Below are positions 1 to 15,110 of a DNA stretch of 64,000 nucleotides, in pieces (the stretch's first letter is position 1; each line of letters opens with the position of its first letter). A program made the position numbers and the translations under genes. Location: NCBI GenBank assembly GCA_963989385.1, contig OZ022505.1, forward strand, positions 60,453,737 to 60,517,736, in the 5' to 3' direction. The notes under the pieces are model-generated. The model saw only the letters and a program-made list of their open reading frames with translations, did no database searches and had not been told where the DNA came from. Source of the DNA: Ctena decussata (taxonomy: Eukaryota; Mollusca; Bivalvia; Lucinida; Lucinidae).

Positions 1-399
1 AATATAGTTATTACTGTTATTATTATTATTATTATTATTATTATCCAAGATTGAAAATTATTTTCTCTAGATCAAAGCTGAAAATTTATGAACATGAACT
101 AAAACGGGACAAGAACTGTCGCAAGTCTGAACCTTTTTTACGCATCTGCGAATAAAAGATTTTTTCAATTCATTAAATTCGGTTATAAACGCAAACTGCA
201 CTTTTGGTGATGCATAAAGCTCCAAAGAATCATATTTCTGGATTCCTGGCAACAAATTTGCGGCTACGGTGGTTTCCCACACAATTAAGATTCATATTAA
301 CGTTCAATCACATGCCGTGTGAAACAGCGGGAAAATCGTCTGACGTAACGTCAAACTTTGACGTCATTTATCTCAGTTTCACGTCGCGTGTCATAAGGT

Positions 400-1440
400 C
401 GATTTCTATCTGGACGGGCTCATATAATATCTGAAACTACGAAGTCCGGATAATCGTTAAAATATATCACGAACAAAATGGGTCCTAATACAGACCCATG
501 TGAAATAACACTAGTAACTTCAGCCCATTTTGAAAACTGACCGTTCACCTGGAATCTTTGTTTTCTATTATGTAAAAGTTCTCAACCCATGTACATATTT
601 TCTGACTAATTCCATATACTTGTAACTTCTTCAAACGCCCTCATAAAGTCCATATAAATTGCACGAGTAGTTTCACTGTTATCCATATTTCTGTCCATTT
701 CATCCAGTACTGTGAGCAATTGTAAACTTGTTGATCTTCCCTCAGTGAAGCCAAACTGTTTACTGCTGAATAAATTGTTACTGTTCATATGATCTATAAT
801 TCTCTGACGTATCAGCGTCTCAAATATTTTGCATACAAGACTGCTTAGACTAACCGGTCTATAATTTGCAGGTTGTTTCTTATCTCCCGTTTTAAATAAA
901 GCTGTTACCTGCCCCTTTTTCCATTCATCCGGTAATAATCCTGAGTCATATGATTTGTTAAATAAAATAGAGATTCGCTAATAACACTCGACAGTTAATA
1001 AAACAACTTTGGATGTAACTGACATGATCAGCTTCTTGTGATTTTGAGATATTTATGTTTACCAACAACTTCCTAACAGTCTCTTTATTAAAGTACCCAT
1101 TACTAGACTATGACACAAATTCCTTTTATCAAAACTAGGTATATCACCATTAGGTTCACTGGTAAAGACACTGCTAAAACACCTGACAATACCTCTGCCT
1201 TATCTGCATCTGTTTTTGCCACAAATGTGGAACTGCCTCTCTGGGTATGTAATTCACCAATACCAAGACTGGTTTTACGTTTGGAATTAACATATTTCCA
1301 ATTGTTCTTAGGATTTGACTTGATACCTTTCTCTTTCTCCCTTTTTTCTTTTCTAACTAGCCACTTGAATTTATTTAGAGCTTTCACGTGAGATTTTTAA
1401 CATCTCTCATCCCTAGACTCACATTATCTTGCCCATAATT
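400..1440 (-). mobile_element. Degenerate non-LTR retrotransposon (LINE) fragment
   Basis: Read on the minus strand, several frames carry pieces of a LINE polyprotein in the right order. From 1387 down there is a linker with WKYVNSKRKTSLGIGEL. Around 910-780 there is YRPVSLSSLVCKIFETL, an RT motif. At 788-606 there is QFGFTEGRSTSLQLL with IYMDFMRAFEEV. Near 540-430 there is a degraded QGSVLGPILFVIY-like stretch. Multiple frameshifts and stops show it is dead. The 3' part of the RT and the endonuclease are not recognisable. Confidence 0.75.
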
Positions 1441-4400
1441 GTTTATGAAAGCAACGGCAAAATCTATTTAAGAGGTATTGCCTTATCGTTTGCATTCTTT
1501 GATAATAACATTGATTTTCAAACAGTGTAGATATACGTGTACATTATTATGAGAAACAATATGCCATTGTCATTTTTGTTGCCCTTGTCAATATAGGTAA
1601 AAATTCGCTTATAGAGAAGCAAGTTTTGTTTCCTTAAATAGCAGTCCCCTGCTTTAGAATAGTGACCTCGGCCAACGTCTGCATTGGAAAATAAATCCTA
1701 AGTATTTACCTGAAAAATTTCGTTCAACTTTGCCGATTTCTTACTGTCAGGATCAGCAGTGTAGACGATGATTTTTAATTATAGAAATATTTATACTCGT
1801 ATATTCCCATATTTTAAGGATTATTTAAATCCCATGCCACTCCAAAACTTCCGTACCGAACTTTTTTACAGTACCGCTTCAAATCATTGAAGCCATGACC
1901 TCCATCTTCTTTTCCTAACATGTCCATATTTTCTATAGGTGCCTTAAAGCCACGAATGAGCCGACTCCGATTTCTTTAATCTTGATGAAACATACCTTTT
2001 TCTGAAATCGCCATGGCGTCATGACTTTCCGAGTTAAAATAGGTATTTGTATGACCATACATGTACAATTATTACCTTAATATCAAATTCACATTATGTG
2101 ACGTTACTACACAGTTTTACATAGATTCGTTTTAGTATGTATTTGGAGTGTCAACAGTCTATGTCACAATGGCTGGAATTTTCAAATGAATGAACAGAAT
2201 ATGTTAATTTTCTGTGCTGGCATTACATTCATTCAAATTTGTACTAATAACTCCGAACCGTAATCACCCTTTAAGACGCTAAAAACTTAATTCACATATT
2301 ATTATATTATACTAAGTTGAACTGCAAATGTCTCTTGTAAATGATCTTATTCAATGAATTTTATATTGAGGCAAATTTCTGATAATGTGAACATGTAAAA
2401 ATTTGTAAACGTTTCATTTATGGATTCGATGACTGAAAATGTGTTTACAGAGGGGAAAATCATGAAATCGTATATTAGAAATAAGATTTGTTTTCATGGG
2501 AAACTATTTAACAATTAATTTTTATTCATTGTTCTTCCCACTGGTCTTACATAAGCTCCAACTGTATTTCTTAGTCTATTCTAAACTATGGAATTTTCAA
2601 GTATAACGCCTTTAGATTTGTCGATATATTTGCTCCTTCTGTTCCATGCGTAATAGTGGGGTTAGTGCTTTTATCCAGGCATTTCAACATGTCACTACAG
2701 ATTAATTAGCATGTTTTAATATCATTTTGATTCATTTTTGTCAACTGTAATACTTACCCATCTGATTATTTGTACGTGTATTTTTTGTCGTTTGTTTATA
2801 TATGCATTTTGTCTCTGTGTTAAATTTTGGTTAATTAGATTAACTTCGAATCTTATCATGTAGAGAAAAAACTACATGCATGTGCATTCTAATGGAAGGC
2901 GTTGATGCTTTATTGCCACGCTGTACAAAATGACATGAATAAGAACGTGAGAAAATTATGAAGCTAGCTTTCGACATGCACTGCCTTCCAAACCACCAAA
3001 ACAATTTAACAAATGATAATTGATTAGTTGACACTGGCGCGGCCTTAAAATTATCTTATTATAGAGATATATTTGGTGGTTTGTCCTATCCCATGTCTAT
3101 TTGATAAAGCCGTGTTGTAATGAATTTTATTGTCGGACTGTTAAATACCTTGCAGTTGTGTTCGTTGATAAAATGAGTTCATTGCAAAACGTACATGTAT
3201 CATAAGACAACAAAAAAAGCACCAATGGATTGATATTTATCATGCATACTTTTCCTGTATGTGCAATGATGAGGATTTTTAATACCACACGGGTTGTCTC
3301 GGTTTGGTTTGTGTCGAAAGTAACACGTATAGATTCCTGAGGAGTCTGTACAGCTAAAATCAGCAAGTGCAGTCTTATATGAGATTTTAGGGTTTGCACA
3401 GGCCAGATACCCTTTATCCTAGGTCCGGCCTTAGACATTCACATAAGCTCGCCTTTCTGCTTTCTCATGCCCAAGCTCATTTTATGTCTTTTGTATGCAT
3501 CCGTTACGCTTGGTATAAGAATGATTATGATAAATGAGTATGTACTCCATTATTTTGTTTATATAATGGTCAGAGGCTACCAGCTAAAGAGTGATAATGT
3601 GCCTATTTACTATTAATTAATAATGTCGCTTCTTCTCCGAGTCACAAAATGTGAATCAGCCCTGCAACAATCTACTGTAAGTGTAATATTTGGGAATTGT
3701 TTCTAAACCGTAACTTCCTCTGTAGTTAAACGATCTTCGATAGTGTTTAATATAATGCATGATAATCACTCAGCAAAAGTCAGATTCCTCGGTCAGCCGG
3801 ATTTTGCATTTCCCCTAAATGGAGGTTTACTATACATTTGACCTTCCTATGGTATCCACTTCCCATATGAAACAAAGTTTGTTTGAGACATGTTATAGAA
3901 GTGTGTATGACGAACCCATGTGCCATTCTACGTGTTTTGATGGTAACATGTTCAAAATTAATTCGTTAATATGGCATGGCAAGATATAATCGGATGCACA
4001 TCTGTGAGTGAGTGAGTGAGTGAGTGAGTTGGGCTTAAAGGCTACTTGAAACAGTGTTTACCCTACACCCAGATGCGTCTTACTGACAGAAGAAAACTGA
4101 AAAAAAATGATTGGATAGACAAGCGGCAACAAATTAAAAAGAAATATCCCATACCATGCCTATCGCAAACACAACTTCTTGCCTAGCTGTGATGTTTTGA
4201 AAGCTCAACCATCGAGGTCAATGGCACGTCGTCACATGGCAAATCTTACAAACGACACATTCTTGTACAATTATCTGTCGGGGAATACCAAGAAGATCTC
4301 TTTAAGCTCGTAGCTGATGGAATAATGCCGCATGCACAAATTATATTCGCAAAAAGGCTGATTTTGCTCTAAAAAGAACTTCACAAACATTGTACATGTA

Positions 4401-4828
4401 GCTATCGCAAGCAATTTGACCAAACAGATTATAACCGGTGATAACTGTATGGGCAATCGACTAAGTTGCGCAAGCTGGCTGCTATGTAGTACGATTGCTC
4501 TGCTGTTAAAAGATGTGAAGCAGCACTGCAAACACTCTATAAACTACAAGCTTTGGAGTAAGATTCCGAATACTTGACAATAGAAACGGGACGGTTCAAT
4601 TTCTAAAACGTATCACACGTTGACAACAAAGGTTGTAGGGGTGTTTTACTGCAGTGACTATGGAAATGTTGATGCACGGGTTTCTTATTAAGAGCATGCA
4701 TTATGTATCTTGTGGGTAGCATTATAGTACAAAGTTATCCAAACTACATACGCACATCAAGACAGCATGACCGATTATGTATGGAGTTTAAGGCTGACGC
4801 AGAATTGGAAGTTTAAAGCTTATATGGA

Positions 4829-4860
<32 letters not shown>

Positions 4861-5245
4861 ATGAAACACGTACTTGGCAATAGCCTAAAGACAAAACCAT
4901 GAATCGACACTTGCATCTCTTAAATTATGAAAACACCAGAATTATATTGCCTTAGAATACCAATTTTTTTAGACCAATGAACTGTGTTGTCGAAGATAGT
5001 AGTCCATTTATGCGGAGTGGAATGTCCTATCCATATCAAATCAAATGGAAGACTCAATTTGTTGATGAAGGGGTGTCTGGTTTAGGTTATTTTTATCATA
5101 TTTCATTATAATTTAGGGAGAAATATCCACTTGCGTTATTCTAATACTGTAGACCCTGATCAGATGCCGTGTTTTGTGGCGTCTGATCTGGGTCTGCGCT
5201 GTTTGCCTATGTCTTATTTATGAGATGCAAGGCATTTATGGGTCA
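1441..5245. other. Non-coding stretch, no gene recognised
   Basis: AT-rich sequence with only short chance ORFs. It includes a (GTGA)n microsatellite near 4006-4030, a (CT)n run at 4830-4857 and a small imperfect hairpin at 5157-5215 with GATCAGAT/GTCTGATC arms that recurs elsewhere in the window. Nothing else could be assigned. Confidence 0.6.
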
Positions 5246-5462
5246 GGATAAAATCGGGTAAATTCGGACAGCGGGAAAATTCGGACAGTGACATTTTTTC
5301 CTTTATATGTCAGTTGTTTTAAATTAAAACAAAATTAACTGGGCAAACAGTGAAAATCCTGCTGAGACGGTTCATCCTGAACCGTCACATCTGGATTTTC
5401 ACAGTTTGCAATAGTATGTCCGAATTTACCCCCTGTCCGAAGTTACCCGACTCTACCCTAAC
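5246..5462. repeat. Palindromic repeat H, copy 1
   Basis: An inverted repeat with ends of the type GGGTAAATTCGGACAG and CTGTCCGAAGTTACCCG, and a central hairpin GACGGTTCATCCTGAACCGTC. Two related copies sit next to each other at 53407-53625 and 53649-53839. It ends 70 bp before the domain 1 exon. Confidence 0.8.
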
Positions 5463-5509
5463 AGTAACTGTTATAGTCGTCAGAAGCTTTACGTGTATCA
5501 TATTCATGA

Positions 5510-8902
<3,393 letters not shown>

Positions 8903-9391
8903 TCATAGGTGAGCCTATAGAAAAGACATGTCTCCGTCGTCTGATGTTCTTCGTCCGTCCGTCAACATTTTCAAACGAAATCTCATCTTAATCTACAAGG
9001 CCGAATGTAAACCAAATTCATATATAGTATCTAATAGCAGGGAGGGCGGGGCCAATAATGCTGTGTTTTTTTGTTGTTTTTTTTTTTTTTTTTTTTTTTT
9101 TGTCGTTGCTTAGTTTTAGTTGTTTTTTTTTTTATTTAAATAACTTCAGAACTTTGGTTGCTATGACAGTTTAAATATTCCATTGACTATAAGTGGGGAA
9201 AAAATGAAAATATACATCACTTGCTATGTCACTGTAGATTCTTTAGCAAAACTTTTACGGAAATGTTTCTAGAGTAGTCTTCTGGCAAACACATTAAATC
9301 CATGCAGATTGCACAATTTGGCTGGTGGCCATAGCAACCAAATGATTGAAATAGAGAAAATAAAAAATAAAAAAAATCTTCGAATTCCTCG

Positions 9392-9786
9392 AAACTGTTT
9401 TAGCCGATATAGCTAAGATTTTATAGAAAGATTTTAATACTACCTGATATTGCAGCAGTGTGGTTGCTATGGGATCTGAAAGTTGCCATTGACTTAGAAG
9501 GAGTAAAACTGACAATTGGCAATTTTAGCTTTCTCACAACAATTCATTAGTTTTCTTGTACAGAAAATTTCTTGAGTAGTTTTCTACGATTCATCTAAAT
9601 TTTCTCCAAATAGACGAATTTGACTGGTTGCCCTGGAAACATAAAGGGTTAATTTTCGGAAAAAAAATATTTAAAAATCATCTGCTCAGAAGCCAAAAAG
9701 GGGGATGAAGCTGAAATTTGCAGACATATTCATCATATTTGTCATTCTATAAATTTTGTTTTTATTGTCGTTGCCCTAGTGGGCTT
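9392..9786. repeat. Left copy of the 395-bp duplication flanking the LINE
   Basis: This segment is about 99% identical to 13614-14009; I count two substitutions and one A-tract length difference. It ends exactly where the LINE 3' end begins. It is either an exceptionally long target-site duplication or the product of a local recombination. Confidence 0.9.
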
Positions 9787-12700
9787 GTTGGTTTAAACAA
9801 TATTTTATTTGAAACTGAAACATACATGAAGTAAATACAGATACACGTACATGTAAATGAAATCAGTACAAACAGGATTCAGAAGAAAGTCATATGACTT
9901 ATTTGAATCTGTATCCTATGTTGCAATTGATCATATAACAAATATATAGTCATTTGAACTCTAACTTTGCTAAAACATACACAAAATCAGTTTTAAACAA
10001 ATTATGTCTGGAGAAGTTATTTAACATATAATCAAGTATTTAGACAACAAGATTATTGAGAGTGATGGCAGTAAAGTTATACAAAAATATACAAAATAGT
10101 AGCAGGTAAGTGACAGGTAGGAGGGCTCCACGGGGAAAGGAATTTCAAGCTTGCTATCAGTTAACTTTTTTTAGATATCTAAAGGTACGTTTGACTACAG
10201 CATTCAGGTATAGTACTTTTAAGCCAAAGGTTTGTACTCATATATAAACAGCTCAATGTAATGAGATACATCTAACAATTGTATAATAATTCAATAAAAG
10301 AAAAGGAGTTATATATTCTTTTTGTACATAATGAGAAATCGAATAAAACCTACTGTATTTCGAAGCGCTTGGTTTTCAGTATAAAATTCTGAACAGCTAG
10401 GAAAATTTCTTTATTTGTTTGGCGTGTCAGCTCAGGGTTACCCCACAAAAGTGTGTGTGTAGTTGGTGGACATAATGTAGATATTATATTAAGCATTTCT
10501 CTTCTATGTTCTGCATACCTGTTACACACAAGTAGGTAATGATCTACATCCTCAACCTCACCGCAAATGCACAGCGGATTATCAATTATGTGCTTTGCGT
10601 AGAGATGACTGTTGAGAGAGCTGCAACCAGTTCTAAGTCTGGAATGATAAATTTGACCGTACCGATTACCGTCATTGAAATATACGGGTGGGAGTGTTAG
10701 GTCGGTGTTAAGTTTGTACTTAAAGGAATTTAGACTGCTTGCATCACGAGTTTCCAACGGTAAATCGTTCCAATCTCGAATAACTGACGGTAGAAATGAA
10801 TTATAGTAAAGCTGCGACTTAGTATGTATAGTTTGAATATCTCTAGCGTTTCGAAGACTGTAAGTTGTATTGCTTCCAACAGATGGAGGGACTAATGAAC
10901 TCAAATAACTGGGACATAAGCCATTATTCATTTTATAGAAAACTGTAAGTTTATGTTTTTTCCTTCTGGTTGACAGTAATTCCCATCCAGTCTCTTTCAA
11001 CAAATTATTGATCGAGACAAGTTTTGTGGCGCCAGTAACAATTCTAGCAGCTTCGTTTTGGATTTTTTCCAACTCATTTGCCTCGTACTGGAAGCAGTTG
11101 TCCCAAACGACATCTGCATACTCTAAAAGAGGTCTGATAAATGAAAAATAAATTGTTTGGAGAGATTTTCTATCGAGCTGAAACTTGAGCTTACGCATGA
11201 TATTTATACGATTCCAGGCTTTAGACTTAATAGTTTCAAAATGCTCGTGCCAAGATAGATCTTCAGAAAGAGTGAGTCCTAAGTGCTTATGAGAGCTTAC
11301 TTGTGCAATTTGATTCTGATTCATGTATATAGGAGGATGATGCGGTTTATTCAGTTTCCTTGAGAATATCATTTCTTCTGTTTTAAGAGGATTAAATGTG
11401 ACCAGCCACTTTGTTGCCCACGAGTGTACTTTATCAATATCGGAGTTGAGTATTTCGGCTGAGACAAGAGGGTTTTCAACGATGACATAAAGAGAGGTGT
11501 CATCTGCAAATAATCTTATAAAGGAATTGATGTCTTTGACTATATCATTTATGTACACCAGAAACAAAAGGGGCCCAAGAATAGAGCCCTGAGGAACGCC
11601 AGCCGAAATTGTTGTCCAATCAGAGGTTCCGCCAGGCAGGACAACTCTTTGTTTTCTATTGTGTAAATAGTCAGTAAACCACTCTAAAAGAGTTCCAGTT
11701 ATTCCAACACTTTGGAGTTTGAATAGAAGGCCCTTGTGCCAAACTATATCGAATGCTTTGCTTATATCGAAAAATATTGTTCGCACTTCTTTTCCATCAT
11801 CAAATGCTTTACAAAAAGTATTGTAGATGTCTACAAGTTGATTTACAGTGGAGTCGCCTTCCACAAAGCCAGATTGTAGAGCTGTCAGTATTTCATTATC
11901 TCGAAAGAAGTTGAAGACATGTTTGTGTACTAATTTTTCAATGACTTTGCCTACAGTGCTTAACAGAGATATTGGTCTATAATTTGAGACGTCATTTGGG
12001 ACATTCTTTTTGTGAATGGGCGTAACGTTAGCTATTTTACATGCATCGGGTACTTTTCCTGTAAGAAGAGAGAAATTGAATAGATCACAAAGTGGTGATG
12101 CAAGATGTTGTGCAAGCTCTATCAATAATCTGTTGTTAATTGTGTCAGGCCCAGCAGCCTTCCCTGTTTTGAGAGATTTGAGAACTGATTCAACTTCGTC
12201 GGGAGTAAAGGTAATGGGTGCAATGACTGACTGGGGCGGGGGAAATGTGACTGGGAGAGAAGCATTACTATCATCTAATACTGATTGGTTAGCGAAAAAA
12301 GAATTGAAGATATTAGCCTTATCTTTACCATCTGAATATACACGGCCGTCTTGTTCAAGTGGTGGTATTGCTGTTGTTATTGTTGGTTTTATAACAGTTT
12401 TTAGAGTTTTCCACCAATCTCTAGGAGAATTAGTGTTGTTTTTGAGATCTGATGCAAGTCTGTCAATTTGGTCTTTTTTGGATTTCCGAATTTCATTTGT
12501 AACGTTATTCCTAAAGCGCTTATAGTTTTGAAAATCTACGTCGTCATGACTTCTTTTAAATTTTTTGAATAAACGTTTCCTTTTCCTTATCATTTTCTTA
12601 ATTTTATTATTAAGCCAGGGAGGATCTGATTGTCTTACTTTTATATTTTTGTTTGGTATATAAAGTTTAGCTACATTGATTATGTGGTCAGTGATATTCT

Positions 12701-13613
12701 GAGCATATATGTTTATGTCATCATTTTTTAGGTTGTTCCAATTTGATTGATTCAGTTCACGAGAAAGGGCTTCGTAGTTACCTTTATTATACAACCAAAT
12801 ATTCCTTGTAAAAACGTCTGAATTTATTGAAGTTAAACGCACAATATACCGGACAGTGATATCTAATATTTTGTTGCAAAAAAGGATCACCGATTCCACT
12901 AATAAAAATGTTATTTTTATTTGATGTAAAAATCAAATCTATAACCGATGATGGTGTCTCAGTGAAGTGAGTAGGCTGGTTTATCAATTGGTCAAGGCCA
13001 AAATATTGACAAATATTATTTATTTTTCGTCTAGATAGTTGCTTTAGTATATCAAGGTTGAAGTCACCCATTATAAGAATATCTTGAATATTGGTGTCTA
13101 CTGCTAAACCTATGGAGTTTTCTATATATGCTATCATATCATTAGGTGAATTTGGTGGTCGGTAAAATGTACCTATTAGCACTTTTTTGTGGTGAGTTGT
13201 AATTTCTACCCAAACACATTCTAAATTTGGCATTTCAAGATCATTCCTACGTCTGGAGTGCAGATTATTCTTGACGTAAACGCATACACCACCGTGGCTG
13301 TCACCTATGCGGTCTCGTCTGAAAACTGTATACTCTTCGATTGCAATCTCATCATCAGAGATCGCGTCATGCAGCCAGGATTCCGTTATGCAAATTACGT
13401 CAAAAATGGAAAGTTCTGATTCAATAATCTCCGTTTTATTTACCAAACTTTGAACGTTATAATGGACAACGGAAAACTTGTTTTTAATATGTATATCGGA
13501 CAGTAAGGTAGATGTGTCACTAGCTGTGAACGACATTTCTGAGGAAGATTCAGAAGAGGGTCCGGGATTTTTTTCAATATCATTACTTAACATCAATAGG
13601 GAAAGAATAATCA
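9787..13613 (-). mobile_element. CR1-like non-LTR retrotransposon, nearly intact
   Basis: A 3.8-kb LINE on the minus strand. In its own orientation it has a 2A-like motif, an AP endonuclease domain, a reverse transcriptase domain, a CCHC-like knuckle, and a 3' UTR of about 560 bp ending with AATAAA close to the terminus. The endonuclease and RT lie in two frames because of one frameshift near 12805. There is no ORF1. The 5' end abuts a 395-bp duplicate of the sequence found at its 3' end. Motifs such as GVPQGSILGPLLF and FADDTSLY place it in the CR1/L2/Rex/Jockey group; the exact clade needs phylogeny. Low divergence of the flanks indicates a young insertion. Confidence 0.92.
10350..12899 (-). 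CDS. LINE reverse transcriptase ORF (849 codons)
   Basis: This enzyme would copy LINE RNA into DNA at a nicked chromosomal target. Residues 30-200 are the linker after the endonuclease (NIWLYNKGN, WLNNKIKKMIRKRKRLFKKF). RT motifs follow: YRPISLLSTVGKVIEKL at 307-323, SGFVEGDSTVNQL at 343-355, FDISKAFDIVWH at 377-388, GVPQGSILGPLLF at 434-446, catalytic FADD at 464-467. The thumb region has LGLTLSEDLSW and FIRPLLEYADVVWD. A C-terminal knuckle has Cys777, Cys779, His787 and Cys792. The first 30 or so codons overlap the endonuclease in another frame and are probably not genuine, so the annotated start is arbitrary. The frame is otherwise undamaged. Confidence 0.93.
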   Translation of the reverse strand: MESVILFCNKILDITVRYIVRLTSINSDVFTRNIWLYNKGNYEALSRELNQSNWNNLKNDDINIYAQNITDHIINVAKLYIPNKNIKVRQSDPPWLNNKIKKMIRKRKRLFKKFKRSHDDVDFQNYKRFRNNVTNEIRKSKKDQIDRLASDLKNNTNSPRDWWKTLKTVIKPTITTAIPPLEQDGRVYSDGKDKANIFNSFFANQSVLDDSNASLPVTFPPPQSVIAPITFTPDEVESVLKSLKTGKAAGPDTINNRLLIELAQHLASPLCDLFNFSLLTGKVPDACKIANVTPIHKKNVPNDVSNYRPISLLSTVGKVIEKLVHKHVFNFFRDNEILTALQSGFVEGDSTVNQLVDIYNTFCKAFDDGKEVRTIFFDISKAFDIVWHKGLLFKLQSVGITGTLLEWFTDYLHNRKQRVVLPGGTSDWTTISAGVPQGSILGPLLFLVYINDIVKDINSFIRLFADDTSLYVIVENPLVSAEILNSDIDKVHSWATKWLVTFNPLKTEEMIFSRKLNKPHHPPIYMNQNQIAQVSSHKHLGLTLSEDLSWHEHFETIKSKAWNRINIMRKLKFQLDRKSLQTIYFSFIRPLLEYADVVWDNCFQYEANELEKIQNEAARIVTGATKLVSINNLLKETGWELLSTRRKKHKLTVFYKMNNGLCPSYLSSLVPPSVGSNTTYSLRNARDIQTIHTKSQLYYNSFLPSVIRDWNDLPLETRDASSLNSFKYKLNTDLTLPPVYFNDGNRYGQIYHSRLRTGCSSLNSHLYAKHIIDNPLCICGEVEDVDHYLLVCNRYAEHRREMLNIISTLCPPTTHTLLWGNPELTRQTNKEIFLAVQNFILKTKRFEIQ

Positions 13614-13737
13614 AAACTGTTTTAGCCGATATAGCTAAGATTTTATAGAAAGATTTTAATACTACCTGATATTGCAGCAGTCTGGTTGCTATGGGAACTG
13701 AAAGTTGCCATTGACTTAGAAGGAGTAAAACTGACAA
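12787..13737 (-). CDS. LINE endonuclease ORF with 2A-like motif (316 codons)
   Basis: An AP-type endonuclease that would nick target DNA to prime reverse transcription. Motifs: VVHYNVQSL (from residue 90), CITESWL, FRRDRIGDSHGGVCVYV, GTFYRPP, MGDFNLD, SVIDLIF, RYHCPVY. At residues 53-60 is DIEKNPGP, which fits the D(V/I)ExNPGP ribosome-skipping 2A consensus. Residues 1-41 are encoded by the duplicated flank (13614-14009), not by the LINE, so the ORF start is chimeric. The frame leaves the conserved alignment near 12805 and stops at 12787; the RT continues in another frame. A single small indel explains this. Confidence 0.9.
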   Translation of the reverse strand: MSVLLLLSQWQLSVPIATRLLQYQVVLKSFYKILAISAKTVLIILSLLMLSNDIEKNPGPSSESSSEMSFTASDTSTLLSDIHIKNKFSVVHYNVQSLVNKTEIIESELSIFDVICITESWLHDAISDDEIAIEEYTVFRRDRIGDSHGGVCVYVKNNLHSRRRNDLEMPNLECVWVEITTHHKKVLIGTFYRPPNSPNDMIAYIENSIGLAVDTNIQDILIMGDFNLDILKQLSRRKINNICQYFGLDQLINQPTHFTETPSSVIDLIFTSNKNNIFISGIGDPFLQQNIRYHCPVYCAFNFNKFRRFYKEYLVV

Positions 13738-14009
13738 TTGGCAATTTTAGCTTTCTCACAACAATTCATTAGTTTTCTTGTACAGAAAATTTCTTGAGTA
13801 GTTTTCTACGATTCATCTAAATTTTCTCCAAATAGACGAATTTGACTGGTTGCCCTGGAAACATAAAGGGTTAATTTTCGGAAAAAAAAATATTTAAAAA
13901 TCATCTGCTCAGAAGCCAAAAAGGGGGATGAAGCTGAAATTTGCAGACATATTCATCATATTTGTCATTCTATAAATTTTGTTTTTATTGTCGTTGCCCT
14001 AGTGGGCTT
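13614..14009. repeat. Right copy of the 395-bp duplication flanking the LINE
   Basis: Matches 9392-9786 almost perfectly. It begins at the LINE 5' end and contains the ATG at 13737 that opens the endonuclease frame. Beyond it the host repeat continues without a break, as expected if this copy marks the original target. Confidence 0.9.
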
Positions 14010-15110
14010 TTTGCTATGGCAACTTAAATTTTCCATAGTCTTATAATTGACATTTATTTCTGTGTAACTGCAGATATTTTGACAGAAGTTTTAGAGAAAA
14101 GTTCCTGTAGTGGCTTATTATTACGTCTTTAAAGTTTATCCTAATAACTGATTTTGAAAGGTTGTCATGGCACCGTAAATTTTCTAAAAACATCTTTTGC
14201 TCAAAATTCCACAGGGAACAGGAAGCTGAAACTTCGCAAACATGTTCAAGACATAAGTCTCTACACCACTTGTGTTTTTATTGGTGTTGCCCATGTGCTT
14301 TTGTTCCTATAGCAATTTAAACTTTCCATTGCCTTATAATGAGAACGGTTAACATTGGCATTTAATTCTCTTTTCTGCAGCTATTTTGACAAAAAAATAC
14401 AGAAATGTGTCTGGAATAGTCCTCCACATTTATTTCTGTCTAATTGCAGATATTTCGACAGAAGTTTCAGAGAAATGTTCCTGTAGTAGCCCATTACCAC
14501 GCATATAAATTTTGTCCCAATGACTGATTTTGGTTTGTTGCCATTGCAACCGTAATGCTAAATTTTCTGAAGAAAAATCTTTTGCTCAAAAGCCATAGGG
14601 AAAAGGAAGCTAAACATTTGCAAACCTGTTCATGACATGAGTCTCTACACACTTGTGTTTTTATTGGTGTTGCTTATATGCATTAGTTGCTATAACAATT
14701 TAAATTTTATGTAGCCTTATAATGAGATAAGTGGAAATTAGCATTTATTTCTCTGTTTTTGCAGATGTTTTGACAAGCCAAATATAAAAATGTGTCTGGA
14801 ATAGTCCTGTACCAATCATGAATTTGTCCAAACGGTTGATTTTGAATGGTTGCCATGGCAAACAAAAGGCTAAATTTCTGATAATATATTCAAAAGTCTT
14901 CTTCGCAGAAACTATGAAGGGGATGAAGCTGAAAGTTTGCAAACAGGCCCATCATATTTGTCTTTATATAAATTATGTTTTTATTGTCGTTGTCCATGTG
15001 GTTTAGTAGCTATGGCAACTTAAGTTTCCATAGACCTATAAGAGAAAAATGAAAGTTGGCTTTTATTTCTGTGTTACTGTGAATATTTTCTATTGCAACT
15101 TTATGAAACG
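13979..15110. repeat. Degenerate tandem units of about 290-390 bp
   Basis: Units begin with TGTTTTTATTG(T/G)(C/T)GTTG at about 13979, 14271, 14657 and 14979. Each includes GCTATGGCAACTT-like and GTTGCCATGGCAA-like phrases and a GGGGATGAAGCTGAAA-like phrase. They diverge strongly from one another, unlike the 395-bp LINE flanks. Confidence 0.7.

Noticed and set aside
12016..12525. 169-codon + strand ORF
   Set aside because: It is antisense to the LINE reverse transcriptase, which has conserved motifs; the + strand frame has none.
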